A stretch of 64,000 nucleotides of DNA from assembly GCA_002298165.1 (NCBI GenBank), contig DBMI01000088.1:32743-96742 (forward strand), written 5' to 3'. The notes under the pieces were generated by a model that saw only the letters and a list, made by a program, of their open reading frames with translations, had not been told where the DNA came from and ran no database searches. The DNA comes from Desulfarculales bacterium UBA702 (GTDB taxonomy: Bacteria; Desulfobacterota; Syntrophobacteria; Syntrophobacterales; Syntrophobacteraceae). How positions within the stretch are numbered: position 1 is the first letter of the stretch; every line of letters begins with the position of its first letter. A program made the position numbers and the translations under genes. Below, one piece after another: positions 9,191 to 18,212 of this stretch.

Positions 9191-10190
9191 GGTTCTCCAG
9201 GGAAAGTGGTATAAACAACTCATAGTCGATCAGCCAAGGGGCCGAGTGTCCAGTTTTGGGTGTCAGCGTTAAATGTGTTTCAAGAGTGTGCCGGCTGCCC
9301 TCGTACCAAAGCGATATACGGAGCCATTTGGCAGCCATGAGTTTCACTCCCATCCCCTCTATCGGCAAAGTTTTGCGGATTGCGAGGCTGACATCTTCGA
9401 AAGAGGAAAAAGGCATTTTCTCTCGGGCTTTGATGATGAGCTTTGCTGTGTCTTCATCAATCCCCGGTATGGACTTAAGTACCAGGGCGGGCGCCGTATT
9501 GAAATTAGGCATACCGCCGCTCCTTATTGTAGTCAGTCGGGTGATGGCGCAATCTTTGAAAATTCCAGGATATTTATCCCAACCGAGTACTCTCGCTATT
9601 TCCCAGCTTGTAAGCAAACCTCGATTGGGCGGCGCGGGCATGCCCAGCTTTGCGTACTCTTTTTCTTCAGCGCCATTAAGCCTTGCCAAATCATCATCAT
9701 CCATAAAGTCGAGGAGCTTATCTATCATTGGTCCACGCTCCTGCAATGGAACGCCCAGCAAACCCAACAGGCTGGATAGATATTGGGTGTCGAAAAGATT
9801 GATGGTGATAAGACCTCCCTCATCCTGAATTGAAAACCGGGACTTTCCAACACCGTTAAAGCCCCGATCATCCAGGGGGATTTCAACCCCTACAGGAAAA
9901 GCTTGTTCACCAAATTGCTCATAGTTATCGTCCAGCTTGATTTTGCCTCTATCAACCTGCTCGGGGACCACAAGACCCGCCCTTGTAATTCGCTGTGTTG
10001 CCAATAGGTACAGCAGTACCGACCTGCTGCCCATCATGTCGATTTCGCCCTGCAGCTCCCTTTCACTTTGCCATACCCCTTCAATCGCCCTATGAACCCA
10101 TAACGCAAAAAAGCTGGCAGATAATGTAATCGCGGCCAAGATCCATAAAGTGGATGCCAGCACAAATCCTCTGGAAGAGAGTATATTCAA
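9129..10190 (-). CDS. gspK: T2SS minor pseudopilin GspK
   Basis: Predicted 353-residue minor pseudopilin. It has a short leader and a hydrophobic N-terminal helix (GFVLASTLWILAAITLSASFFALWV). It carries the typical GspK insert with an acidic motif (DFMDDDDLARLNGAEEKEYA), the conserved start-of-wall segment (NRGLLTSWEIARVLGW) and the helix-hairpin-helix-like IPGIDEDTAKLIIKAREKMPF. Unlike other prepilins it lacks Glu at position 5, which is characteristic of GspK at the pilus tip. It overlaps the gspJ end by 4 bp. Confidence 0.9.
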   Translation of the reverse strand: MNILSSRGFVLASTLWILAAITLSASFFALWVHRAIEGVWQSERELQGEIDMMGSRSVLLYLLATQRITRAGLVVPEQVDRGKIKLDDNYEQFGEQAFPVGVEIPLDDRGFNGVGKSRFSIQDEGGLITINLFDTQYLSSLLGLLGVPLQERGPMIDKLLDFMDDDDLARLNGAEEKEYAKLGMPAPPNRGLLTSWEIARVLGWDKYPGIFKDCAITRLTTIRSGGMPNFNTAPALVLKSIPGIDEDTAKLIIKAREKMPFSSFEDVSLAIRKTLPIEGMGVKLMAAKWLRISLWYEGSRHTLETHLTLTPKTGHSAPWLIDYELFIPLSLENHEISSRIFSFAGFAAPLSAQ

Positions 10191-10816
10191 AGCTGAAAAT
10201 CCTTGGCCCTCGATCTGGGATCATGCCTGCCGGTAATTGGAATTAACCATGTAAGCTTCCCGCTCATATCATCCACCTCCAGAACCACGCCTTCGGGTAA
10301 CTGACTCATTTTCTGGACCTTGGGGACCGGCCACTGCTTCCCCCATTGGCCGCTTTTGTCGGCGTATGCAAATCCGGCCTCTGTGCCCTTCCAGTGGGCA
10401 ATTTCCCAAATTTCCCCATCCCATTCCCTATAATCCAGGAAAATCTCACCATCCTCCTGCCTGAATTGAAGAGTGAAGGGTGTGGGTACACCGGGATTAG
10501 ATTTAAGCGGCGCAAGAGTTAATCCCGAAAGATAGCTTCGTTGCCCGATGAATACATGTTTTTCACCTTTGAAATCGGGAGTCAACCCGCCGCACAAGCT
10601 CCGAACCCAGTTCTCCTCCATTTTCCTGACTGTTATTTCCTCAACATGTGCCAGAACTCTTGACCGCAATCTGATGACATAGGTGAATCCCTCTATCAGG
10701 AGAGTCGTAATGATGCCCAGGAGCACCAGTACCACCAGCATCTCGATTAGCGTAAAGCCGAGGGTCTGACGCAAGGACCCGACCCTTCGTGTCTTAACCG
10801 GCAAAATCGTATTCAC
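10187..10816 (-). CDS. gspJ: T2SS minor pseudopilin GspJ
   Basis: Predicted minor pseudopilin of about 209 residues with the prepilin peptidase site and helix LGFTLIEMLVVLVLLGIITT, followed by a globular domain (QEDGEIFLDYREWDGEIWE). GspJ forms the tip complex with GspI and GspK. The start is uncertain: GTG 10816 gives a leader of about 22 residues and overlaps the gspI end by 23 bp, whereas the longest frame (10897) would overlap gspI by over 100 bp and is unlikely. A later TTG is also possible. Confidence 0.8.
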   Translation of the reverse strand: MNTILPVKTRRVGSLRQTLGFTLIEMLVVLVLLGIITTLLIEGFTYVIRLRSRVLAHVEEITVRKMEENWVRSLCGGLTPDFKGEKHVFIGQRSYLSGLTLAPLKSNPGVPTPFTLQFRQEDGEIFLDYREWDGEIWEIAHWKGTEAGFAYADKSGQWGKQWPVPKVQKMSQLPEGVVLEVDDMSGKLTWLIPITGRHDPRSRAKDFQL

Positions 10817-11207
10817 GCTCCTTTTGATAACCCACCTGTCGCAGATTAAATTCTGTGGGTTCCAGTCCGCCCACCTCGATCCTAAGATTATTATCATACA
10901 GCCCTACACGGAAGAGGCTGTCGCCGAGCCCTTTTCTCGCTGGTTCAACCAGACGGGCTTTCCATTGAATCTTGATCTTACCCAACATTGCCTCGCCGGA
11001 GGGGTTCTCCATCGGATTTACCGTCTGCATGAAAGCAAGGACACTTCTGATCGATTGCTGTCTTCGGTCGTGTTCCTCGACTCTCCTCAGACTATCCATG
11101 CTCGTGCTGATCCAACTAAAAGTCACCATTCCAACAGTGGCCAGAAGAACCATAGCCACTATCGCCTCAAAAAGGCTGAATCCCTTCTCGTCAGGAATAA
11201 CCCTCAC
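10794..11207 (-). CDS. gspI: T2SS minor pseudopilin GspI
   Basis: Predicted 137-residue minor pseudopilin. Right after a short basic leader comes KGFSLFEAIVAMVLLATVGM, the processing site with Glu at position 5 of the mature helix, then a small C-terminal domain. GTG 11207 was chosen because it overlaps the gspH stop (GTGA), the typical coupling; a longer frame to 11297 would run about 90 bp inside gspH and adds a leader with no function. Confidence 0.8.
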   Translation of the reverse strand: MRVIPDEKGFSLFEAIVAMVLLATVGMVTFSWISTSMDSLRRVEEHDRRQQSIRSVLAFMQTVNPMENPSGEAMLGKIKIQWKARLVEPARKGLGDSLFRVGLYDNNLRIEVGGLEPTEFNLRQVGYQKEREYDFAG

Positions 11208-11719
11208 TTTATCTCCGGGATGCAGTGAGGCGGCCGAAGATGAACCCTCAAATGCACGTCGCTGTTGTAAAATAGAGTCAGGAACCCGCCGAGGCACACT
11301 CCGCTGGATCGATACACGATTGGAAAATCCGCCTTAATTTGCCAGTCAGAGGGAATTTCGAGCGGAATCCCTCCTGTTGAATTCGGGAATTCCATAAGTT
11401 CGAACCCAAGGCCGCTTGCATAGGCTGCATAGCCCAATTTCCCAATTTGATTCAGGACATCATCCCGTTCGCTTGCGGATTGGATACTCGTGAACATTGA
11501 TGCCAATCTGGGGATAGCAAATCCTGCAAGAAGGCCGGCGAGCACCAGGACCATCAATGTTTCCAGCAGGGTATATCCCTGCATACAACCAAAATTGGGA
11601 AACGGGCATCGGGTCTGAAGACGGGCATCCTGATTTTCCGTTGAATTCGCTTCAAAATTGAACAATCCGCCACAAATAAACTGATAATCACGCATTACTT
11701 CTTTGCGGATGATTGACAT
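11204..11719 (-). CDS. gspH: T2SS minor pseudopilin GspH with long leader
   Basis: The prepilin signature is CMQGYTLLETLMVLVLAGLL: cleavage after Gly, hydrophobic helix, Glu at mature position 5. The globular part is about 110 residues. ATG 11719 gives a 171-residue protein whose leader before the cleavage site is about 47 residues, unusually long for a pseudopilin (normally 6-25). An internal ATG at 11584 would give a minimal leader (MQG) but has no visible ribosome site. The gene starts right after the gspG stop. Confidence 0.7.
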   Translation of the reverse strand: MSIIRKEVMRDYQFICGGLFNFEANSTENQDARLQTRCPFPNFGCMQGYTLLETLMVLVLAGLLAGFAIPRLASMFTSIQSASERDDVLNQIGKLGYAAYASGLGFELMEFPNSTGGIPLEIPSDWQIKADFPIVYRSSGVCLGGFLTLFYNSDVHLRVHLRPPHCIPEIK

Positions 11720-11731
11720 CTTATGAACCAC

Positions 11732-12184
11732 CTATTGGGGCGGTAGATAGCCGACATCGGCATCAATGCCTTGACCCCCGGATTTCCCGTCAGCTCCAAA
11801 CGAATACAAAGCAAAGGGCTGTCCCTCGCTGCCCGGAAAACTGTATTGATACGGATTTCCCCAAGGATCAGCAGGGACCTTCTCATCAAGGTACGGTCCC
11901 CTCCATCGCGACTTTAGATTTTGGTCGGCAGGAGGGGAAAAGAGCATTGAAAGACCTTCCTGTTCTGTAGGAAAGCGGCTAAGATCCATCCGCATCGTCT
12001 CGAGTGCCCCCTTGAACATCTTTATCTGCACTTCGGCTGCCTTTACCTTTGATTCGTCTACCTTACTGAATAGTCGTGGTCCCACGAGGCCGGCCAGTAG
12101 CCCAATAATGACCAGCACTACAAGCATTTCCAGCAAGGTAAAACCTGCTTGAATCGTTCTGGCGGTAGTGTCTTTATTTTTCAT
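11732..12184 (-). CDS. gspG: T2SS major pseudopilin GspG
   Basis: Predicted 150-residue major pseudopilin. The leader ends in QAG, followed by FTLLEMLVVLVIIGLLAGLV. The classical GspG C terminus is present: SRFPTEQEGLSML, WRGPYLDEKVPADPWGNPY, then LYSFGADGKSGG with the calcium-binding loop. This polymerises into the periplasmic pseudopilus. It sits between gspF and gspH in the usual gene order. Confidence 0.95.
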   Translation of the reverse strand: MKNKDTTARTIQAGFTLLEMLVVLVIIGLLAGLVGPRLFSKVDESKVKAAEVQIKMFKGALETMRMDLSRFPTEQEGLSMLFSPPADQNLKSRWRGPYLDEKVPADPWGNPYQYSFPGSEGQPFALYSFGADGKSGGQGIDADVGYLPPQ

Positions 12185-12247
12185 TTTTCACCTTATTGGT
12201 CCCTAAGGCTCGAACAGAGTCGTTACCCGGATCTGGTCCTGTGGTTC

Positions 12248-13450
12248 TCAAATTGCGATGTTGTTCACACTGGTAATGGCAAGTATGATTCCAGCCATGA
12301 CAAGACCTACAATCGCCCCGATTACTATTATGGCAACAGGCTCGAGCAATAGTAGAAAACGCTTCATCCTGTTGCGCCCGCTTTGAATATACAGTGAGGA
12401 GAGTGAATGAAGCATGTCGGGAAGATTCCCCGAATGCTCACCAACGCGAATCAGGTTATACCCGGTGGCGTCCACTGCAGATGTTTCCAGGAGAGATTTC
12501 GCGAGAGGCTCACCATTTCGAACTGCCTGGCAAACCCTTGTAAAACGCCAGACGAGGCTGCTTACCCCAATCTGACGCTGCGCAAGCTCGAGCGCTTTCA
12601 AAAGCGGTACCTTGTTTTCCAAAAGAGTCGCAAGCATCCCCGACCACTTTCCAAGTGAAACCTCCATAATCCAGTGCCGCAACAGCGGGAATCGAGCAAG
12701 CAAATCGTAGACTTTTTGTCGTAAATTGGGACTTCGAGCGCAATATGTGCCAAAGCCCATAAGAATGGCAACTGCCGAGATCAGCACAGGAAAATGCTGA
12801 TTGATGAAGGTACCCATTCCGAGTACGAATCGAGCCAAAAAGGGGATCTGCTGGGATCCCTTGTTCAACAGGCTCGCGAATCGTGGAACAACCAGGGCGA
12901 AGATAAGCAATATTGCGCATGTGCCGCTCACAATGAGGATTGTCGGGTAGGTCAAGGCATTACGCAGTTCGCCGGCGGTTGCCACATCGTATTCCCACTG
13001 CTTTACCGAATCACGCATGGCTTGGGCCATTTTCCCCGTAAGCTCACCGGCCTCGCAAAGAGGCTGAAAGTACCCTGGAAGCCGGAGCTTGCACTCTCTC
13101 AGTGCTTCCGAAAATGAATGCCCCGACTTCAATGCAGAAAGTAGATTTTCAAACTCGCGGGCTATAAAAGGATGACCTGAGGACTCTGCCAGCGATTCAA
13201 CCGCTTCCTTTATCGGGATTCCCGATTCGAGCAGCGTGCATAACTGGTGCATGTATATGAGGACATCTCTGGTCCCGGGTCGCCTTGATTTCCTTTTGCT
13301 GCCAAGATCCGCCGGCATCTCGCTCCTGATGCTGATCAGGACGAGTCCCTGCCTCTTCAGGGATCGAATGGCGGAACGTTCGCTGTCCGCATCAAGAGCC
13401 CCCATCATTATTGCGCTATCGGAATTTGCTGCCCGGTACTCGAATTTCAT
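12248..13450 (-). CDS. gspF: T2SS inner-membrane platform protein GspF
   Basis: Predicted 400-residue polytopic protein with two homologous GspF cytoplasmic domains and three membrane helices (about 165-190, 215-235 and 370-395). Typical elements are LCTLLESGIPIKEAVESLAE and FSEALRE in the first half, and TLLENKVPLLKALELAQ in the second. It converts GspE ATPase motion into pseudopilus assembly. Its ATG overlaps the gspE stop (4 bp). Confidence 0.93.
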   Translation of the reverse strand: MKFEYRAANSDSAIMMGALDADSERSAIRSLKRQGLVLISIRSEMPADLGSKRKSRRPGTRDVLIYMHQLCTLLESGIPIKEAVESLAESSGHPFIAREFENLLSALKSGHSFSEALRECKLRLPGYFQPLCEAGELTGKMAQAMRDSVKQWEYDVATAGELRNALTYPTILIVSGTCAILLIFALVVPRFASLLNKGSQQIPFLARFVLGMGTFINQHFPVLISAVAILMGFGTYCARSPNLRQKVYDLLARFPLLRHWIMEVSLGKWSGMLATLLENKVPLLKALELAQRQIGVSSLVWRFTRVCQAVRNGEPLAKSLLETSAVDATGYNLIRVGEHSGNLPDMLHSLSSLYIQSGRNRMKRFLLLLEPVAIIVIGAIVGLVMAGIILAITSVNNIAI

Positions 13451-15198
13451 TCAGCTGTCACCCTTAGAACTTCCTCGATGCTCGTAACTCCTCTCCATGC
13501 CTTTAGCAGTCCATCTTCGCGGAGGTTTCGACACCCGTCATTTCTGGACAACTCCCTCATTTCCATTGTTGATTTCCCCGTAAGGATGCAGTGTTGAATG
13601 GCGGCGGTTACCGGAACCATTTCAAAAATCCCTTCGCGCCCCCTGTACCCTGTACTCTGGCATTTCGGGCATCCTGCAGCAACTCGCCAGTTTGCCGGCC
13701 AAGCCTTGAGGGCATCGGGTAAAATCGTATTGGTGACTTCTATGATCTCCTTTACCGGTTCGGAAGGTATCGAGCAATGAGGGCACAATCGCCTCACCAG
13801 GCGCTGTGCCAATACGCCTCGAACGGGGGTAGCGACGAGGAATGGCTCAACCCCCATATCTATAAGTCTTGTGAAACTGCTGATTGCGTCATTGGTGTGC
13901 AGAGTGGACAGCACCAGGTGACCTGTGAGTGATGCCTGGATTGCAATTTCCGCGGTCTCTCGGTCGCGGATCTCACCGATCAATATCACGTCGGGATCTT
14001 GCCTTAGAATGGATCGCAGAGCGCGGGCGAAGGTAAGGCCAATCTCGGCATGTGCCTGTGTTTGATGGATTCCGTCAATCTGGTATTCGACAGGATCTTC
14101 CACTGTGATAATCTTCTTTTTCCTGTCGTTGATGGCCTCCAGCACGGCGTAAAGTGTAGTCGATTTACCCGACCCTGTAGGGCCCGTTACAAGTATGATG
14201 CCGTGAGGCTGTGCTATCCAGTTTTGAAGCATGAGAAGGTAATCGGATTCAAATCCAAGGCCCTCCAGGTCGAATCCCTTGCTTTCCTTTGGAAGGAGCC
14301 GCAAAACGACGGATTCGCCGTGGACTCCTGGCAGTGTCGATACCCTGATGTCCACTTCCTCCCCGCTCAATCTCAGCCCCAGTCGCCCATCCTGTGGAAG
14401 GCGCCGCTCTGCTATGTCCATTCCGGATATCAGTTTCAGCCGGGATGAAATGGCAGGGTATCTTTCTTTTGGCAAAATGAATTGCGAGTGGAGAACGCCG
14501 TCCGTTCGGAACCGCACCTCCAGGGCATGTTCGCCCGGCTCGATGTGCACGTCCGATGAGCGCTGCTCAAAAGCCCGGGAGAACAGATTATTAACAAATT
14601 CAATAACTGGCGCCTCCTCGGCCAGTTCCTTCAGGTGGTCAACGCTATCCGAGAAAGTTCGGCGGTTTGCCGATCGCGAGAGGGATTCGAGAATGCGATC
14701 GAGATCATAGCTTCGCGCCAGAAAAAATTGAATTTCCCGGGCCGGAAAACAACGATGGAGGATCTCTTCAATCCCGTTGCCAACGGGGTCGCGTGCGACG
14801 CAGCCCAGGCTCCCATTGGGGCCATCCCATACGAATACCTCCTGGTCAAGCCACCAGTCCGGGTCAATGCCGCTCTTGCCCACTATCGAGTGGAAAGCTT
14901 CAGGGTCAACTTTCAAGTCCCCGGTGTCGAGTAATGGTAAACCGAATGTATCGGAAAGGATGCGCAGCAGGTTTTCTTCGGACAAAGCTCCTATACGAAT
15001 TAATATCGGCCCGATCTTACCTCCTGTCCGCTGCTTGATCACCATCGCTTTCCGGAGGTCGTCCGAATTTATCAGCCCCTCGCATAGCAAACGCGAACCC
15101 AGGTACGAGTCGTCCGCGGAAGCTGTGCCCATCCCGTTGGAGGACGTACGGGTCTGGTTGGCATCCAGAAAAACATCTGCCTCAGTGGTGCCTGACAA
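13447..15198 (-). CDS. gspE: T2SS assembly ATPase GspE
   Basis: Predicted 583-residue hexameric ATPase that powers pseudopilus assembly. It has an N1E/MshEN-like domain (about 30-170), then the N2E and RecA-like domains: Walker A GPTGSGKST (about 336-344), Asp box and Walker B (QDPDVILIGEIRDRETAEIA), His box (GHLVLSTLHTND). A tetracysteine zinc domain (CPHC, then CPKC) is characteristic of GspE rather than PilT. It is the first gene of the gspEFGHIJKLMC-like operon. Confidence 0.93.
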   Translation of the reverse strand: MSGTTEADVFLDANQTRTSSNGMGTASADDSYLGSRLLCEGLINSDDLRKAMVIKQRTGGKIGPILIRIGALSEENLLRILSDTFGLPLLDTGDLKVDPEAFHSIVGKSGIDPDWWLDQEVFVWDGPNGSLGCVARDPVGNGIEEILHRCFPAREIQFFLARSYDLDRILESLSRSANRRTFSDSVDHLKELAEEAPVIEFVNNLFSRAFEQRSSDVHIEPGEHALEVRFRTDGVLHSQFILPKERYPAISSRLKLISGMDIAERRLPQDGRLGLRLSGEEVDIRVSTLPGVHGESVVLRLLPKESKGFDLEGLGFESDYLLMLQNWIAQPHGIILVTGPTGSGKSTTLYAVLEAINDRKKKIITVEDPVEYQIDGIHQTQAHAEIGLTFARALRSILRQDPDVILIGEIRDRETAEIAIQASLTGHLVLSTLHTNDAISSFTRLIDMGVEPFLVATPVRGVLAQRLVRRLCPHCSIPSEPVKEIIEVTNTILPDALKAWPANWRVAAGCPKCQSTGYRGREGIFEMVPVTAAIQHCILTGKSTMEMRELSRNDGCRNLREDGLLKAWRGVTSIEEVLRVTAE

Positions 15199-15265
15199 TT
15201 AATTCTTCTCCAAATCCTAAAAGAGTTCGATGGCCTGGCTGATCACGAGGACTTTGTCAGTGAAT

Positions 15266-15290
15266 GGGGAGGCCTCCGAGGGGCCTCCCC
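15266..15290. repeat. GC-rich hairpin between cargo gene and gspE
   Basis: The arms GGGGAGGCC (15266-15274) and GGCCTCCCC (15282-15290) form a perfect 9-bp stem with a 7-base loop. It lies 68 bp upstream of gspE in the 5' region of the operon. No U tract follows on either strand, so it is better read as an RNA structure or processing site than as a terminator. Confidence 0.5.
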
Positions 15291-15348
15291 AAGGACTATT
15301 GGACTGCAGCGACGTGCAGTGTAGTACAGGCTAATTTCTGCAGTGTTA

Positions 15349-15388
15349 CACACGGAGGGCTGAAAAAGGCAAGGAAGCCCCCCGTGTG
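15349..15388 (-). terminator. Hairpin directly after the secreted-protein gene
   Basis: The arms CACACGGAGGGCT (15349-15361) and AGCCCCCCGTGTG (15376-15388) form a 13-bp stem with one mismatch and a 14-base loop. It starts 14 bases after the stop of the 15402-16874 gene. The missing U tract suggests a weak terminator or mRNA-stabilising 3' end that could separate an abundant upstream message from the gspE operon. Confidence 0.4.
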
Positions 15389-15401
15389 ATACTACAAGCC
15401 G

Positions 15402-16874
15402 CTATTTGCCTTGAATGGTGGTCATGGTGGTACCGTCTGAGGAAAGTAGGTATTCCGCAGCCGATACGCTCGCTCCCGAGCTGATCACGCGGACCCGCAG
15501 CTTCTCGGTCGTCCCGACGGTGAAGCTGGCGTTTGCTGCCGCAGCCGCATCGGTGAGTGACTTGACGGGTATAGCGTATGCTGTTGCTGCATTTGCGGCC
15601 AGCGATGCGCTAAGGGCCGCACCCTTAACATTTACGCTGCTCATCGGGAAGAATGCTACCACACCGGCATCGTTGTACATCAGGAAATAGATGTTCGCGG
15701 ACCCGCTTGAGGTATTGACAACCCGGATATATGAACTCCAGGGGGCGGTCGGCTGGAATACAAAGTTCAGATCGGAGTAGGCACCATTCAGTACGAGTTT
15801 GGCCTGGCTGTCTGAAGTTGAATCCGACGCATACCAAGTTTGCCATGGCAGGGTCAATTTTTCAGCTATCGTAATAGTCTGAGGATTGATCACCTTGGTT
15901 CCACCAGCAACGGCATATATATTTTGGCCTGACACGAAGTTAGCGACATCAGTACTGAGTATGGCGCCTGAGCCGGTGAGGTCAAAAGCAGGATTCGTCT
16001 CATCGGTTGGACCGTTTCCGCTTTTATCATAGATGATGGACGATAAAGCGCTGAAATCACCACCTAAAGTAATGTCCAAAGTGCCGCGGCCTGCAGTCAA
16101 TGCGGCCAAATTGAGGGTGGTCGCACCGTCTTCGATCACGGGAGCATTCCCTGAATTGGCTAAAGCAATTTTTCCAAGTGATACACTCGTTAGAGTCGTA
16201 CCGTCTTTGATGAACTTCATACCGGATGAACCGACGTCAATGAAGGTATTGCGTGGGGTAGCATCCAACAGGTCAGCATTTGGTGTAATGGTCAATGCGA
16301 AAGCTTTTGCTGAGGTAGCGATAGGTTGCTTGGGAGTACCCGAAACAACATCGGGAAATGTTGTGCCAACCGTACCTGTAGGTACGATCTCGGCCGTGAC
16401 GTTTATCGTCTTGCCCTCGGTTCCCAGGATACCGGAGCCGTCTATAATCGTTGGAACCGTAAACACGATAGTATCGCCTGCCGCTGCAGCCGCTGCATCG
16501 AGCCAAATCTCATAGACAACACTTTTTTCACTGGCGGCGCCACCGGTCTTTTTATTTACATAGCCACCGCCGCCGGCAATGGTAGCAACGCAATTACCGG
16601 AGTTCAGAGCAGTGCCCCAAGTCCCCGAATCTAAGGTGAAGGTAATCTCGGCTCTGTTGTTTTGGTTTATGGCACCGCCTATTGTAAGTATGTAGGCTTT
16701 TCCATTAGTTAAAGTCTTTGTGTTGTAGCTGTTCCCCATGATCTCTGTGGCGTAGGTAATCGGGGTGATATTCGATGCAGTAACTGACGAAGATGCTGCA
16801 TTCGCCAAACCAATTCCCATGCTCAGTGCGAATATTGCAGCCATGCCGAGGGATAAAATCGTTTTCTTCTTCAT
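15402..16874 (-). CDS. Secreted repetitive surface-type protein, possible T2SS cargo
   Basis: Predicted 490-residue exported protein. It starts MKKKTILSLGMAAIFALSMG with a signal peptide ending near ANA. The mature part is low in charge and rich in Ala, Gly, Thr, Ser and Val, with many short beta-forming stretches (ITVTAEIVP-like, LDITLGGDFSAL) and almost no cysteine, resembling S-layer or fibre-forming proteins. ATG 16874 has GGGAGA 8 bp upstream. It lies directly upstream of gspE on the same strand, with two hairpins between. I do not recognise the family; cargo status is inferred from position. Confidence 0.7.
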   Translation of the reverse strand: MKKKTILSLGMAAIFALSMGIGLANAASSSVTASNITPITYATEIMGNSYNTKTLTNGKAYILTIGGAINQNNRAEITFTLDSGTWGTALNSGNCVATIAGGGGYVNKKTGGAASEKSVVYEIWLDAAAAAAGDTIVFTVPTIIDGSGILGTEGKTINVTAEIVPTGTVGTTFPDVVSGTPKQPIATSAKAFALTITPNADLLDATPRNTFIDVGSSGMKFIKDGTTLTSVSLGKIALANSGNAPVIEDGATTLNLAALTAGRGTLDITLGGDFSALSSIIYDKSGNGPTDETNPAFDLTGSGAILSTDVANFVSGQNIYAVAGGTKVINPQTITIAEKLTLPWQTWYASDSTSDSQAKLVLNGAYSDLNFVFQPTAPWSSYIRVVNTSSGSANIYFLMYNDAGVVAFFPMSSVNVKGAALSASLAANAATAYAIPVKSLTDAAAAANASFTVGTTEKLRVRVISSGASVSAAEYLLSSDGTTMTTIQGK

Positions 16875-16937
16875 TAGTTTTGTCTCCCTAAATGTAATTG
16901 TCTCTCTTAAAAGCTTCCCCTGTATTCTGCTTTTCAA

Positions 16938-17410
16938 TACACAAGTGCAGCTAAATTTCCGGACCCTCTGTCACCTCCCTCCTCTCGCCTAAAGGATCTA
17001 AGACGATTCTAGATGATACTCTCCCATAGGAAGCATTACTGATTAGGTATTTGTAGCCTCCTGAATAGTGCAATTCGTATTGTAGGCCTAATGAAGAGAG
17101 CTATCATCAAATGATTGTTTCACCCTTAAATGTCCATTGCATTGTAATATTGATATTCAGTCACCAAGTATATTTTAAATCTCGACCGATAATCTAGTGT
17201 GCGTAGTACAACAATCATTTCTATGATGCAAGAATAAATTATCTGATAGGTAAAAAAATTACATCCGCATTTATTTACATCGCAAGATAATTTACATGAC
17301 TCAATAATTATACTTGAAATTATTTGCAATTTAATAATAGATTATAAAATATTATTGAAATTAGGACATAATTCAGAAGTGATATATTTCTAGGTTGGGA
17401 GAGTAATGGT
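16938..17410. other. AT-rich non-coding stretch
   Basis: Between the secreted-protein gene and the first ParB-like gene, which diverge, lies a markedly AT-rich stretch. The only open frames are cysteine- and isoleucine-rich and look random. It must hold the promoters of both flanking genes. I see no convincing -35/-10 or sigma-54 pair. GGGAGAG precedes the ParB-like ATG. Confidence 0.5.
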
Positions 17411-18184
17411 ATGAAGAAGCAATCACATCAGTCATTTAAAAAAGGTCAATATTATACCCTCAATATAGATGACCTTAACCCTGATCTGGACCAACCCAGA
17501 AAGTATTTCGATCAGCAGTCGCTGCAAGAATTGGCTGACTCAATTTCCACACAGGGTGTTATTCAACCGATCATATTCAGGGAAGAAGAAGGAAAACTTA
17601 TAGTCGTTGCAGGGGAGCGACGTGTCCGGGCAGCTAAAAAGGCAGGCATAAAGCATATTCCGGCAATATTTACTGATGGAGATCACACCGAAATTGCTCT
17701 TGTGGAGAACCTCCTGCGCGAAGATCTGACAGCCATAGAAGAGGCTGAAGCATTGAACTCATTGCTCAAAAAGCACTCCTACACGCAGGACCAAATAGCT
17801 AAGACCCTTGGTAAGGGCCGTTCGACTGTTTCAGAGATTCTCTCTCTCAATAGACTCCCCCTCAAGGTGCGGGATGAGTGCAGGAAGGACCCCAAATGTT
17901 CAAGGCGGGTATTGGTCGAGATAGCCAAGGAAGAAAACGAAGAGAAGATGTACAAGCTCTTCGAGAAGTTTAAGAAGAGGAAGCTGACCGGCGACGAGAT
18001 CAGAAAGATTTCTCGAATCAGCAATCCGGATCCCGCATCTAGCTGTCTGCAGATTTCCAGGTCTCTTTCCAAAAAGTTGCTCCACCTGGACATTATATCC
18101 CTTCCGGAATCGCGGAAGAATCCCATCATATTGGAACTTCGGTGCCTCCTAGAGAAAATTGAGAATATCATTGGAACGCCCTGA
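17411..18184 (+). CDS. Solitary ParB/Noc-like DNA-binding protein, copy 1
   Basis: Predicted 257-residue ParB-family protein. The N-terminal CTPase/ParB domain has DQPRKYFDQQSLQELADSI, GERRVRAAKKAG and the ENLLREDLTAIEEAEAL box. The central HTH is YTQDQIAKTLGKGRSTVSEILSL. The C-terminal 60 residues differ from chromosomal ParB dimerisation domains. No parA lies nearby, so a role in regulation or nucleoid-type spreading is more likely than partition. The copy at 18810-19643 is closely similar. The ATG has GGGAGAG 7 bp upstream. An 18-bp palindrome follows the stop. Confidence 0.85.
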   Translation: MKKQSHQSFKKGQYYTLNIDDLNPDLDQPRKYFDQQSLQELADSISTQGVIQPIIFREEEGKLIVVAGERRVRAAKKAGIKHIPAIFTDGDHTEIALVENLLREDLTAIEEAEALNSLLKKHSYTQDQIAKTLGKGRSTVSEILSLNRLPLKVRDECRKDPKCSRRVLVEIAKEENEEKMYKLFEKFKKRKLTGDEIRKISRISNPDPASSCLQISRSLSKKLLHLDIISLPESRKNPIILELRCLLEKIENIIGTP

Positions 18185-18194
18185 CGTATGTCGA

Positions 18195-18212
18195 ATGTCG
18201 GCGCGCCGACAT
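18195..18212. promoter_or_regulatory. 18-bp perfect palindrome after the first ParB-like gene
   Basis: The half-site ATGTCGGCG and its exact complement CGCCGACAT abut at 18195-18212, 10 bp after the stop codon. A perfect palindrome without loop fits a dimeric protein-binding site better than a terminator, and no U tract follows. ParB-family proteins recognise 14-16-bp palindromes, so this is a candidate specific site. It does not match the common chromosomal parS sequence. Confidence 0.45.

Noticed and set aside
7111..15198. Type IV pilus operon
   Set aside because: The major subunit has the GspG-type C terminus, and a GspK-type minor pseudopilin and single GspE with zinc domain are present, while PilT is absent; T2SS fits better.
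15408..16634. Several plus-strand frames rich in Ala and Arg over the secreted-protein gene
   Set aside because: They are shadows of a strongly biased coding strand; none has a ribosome site.
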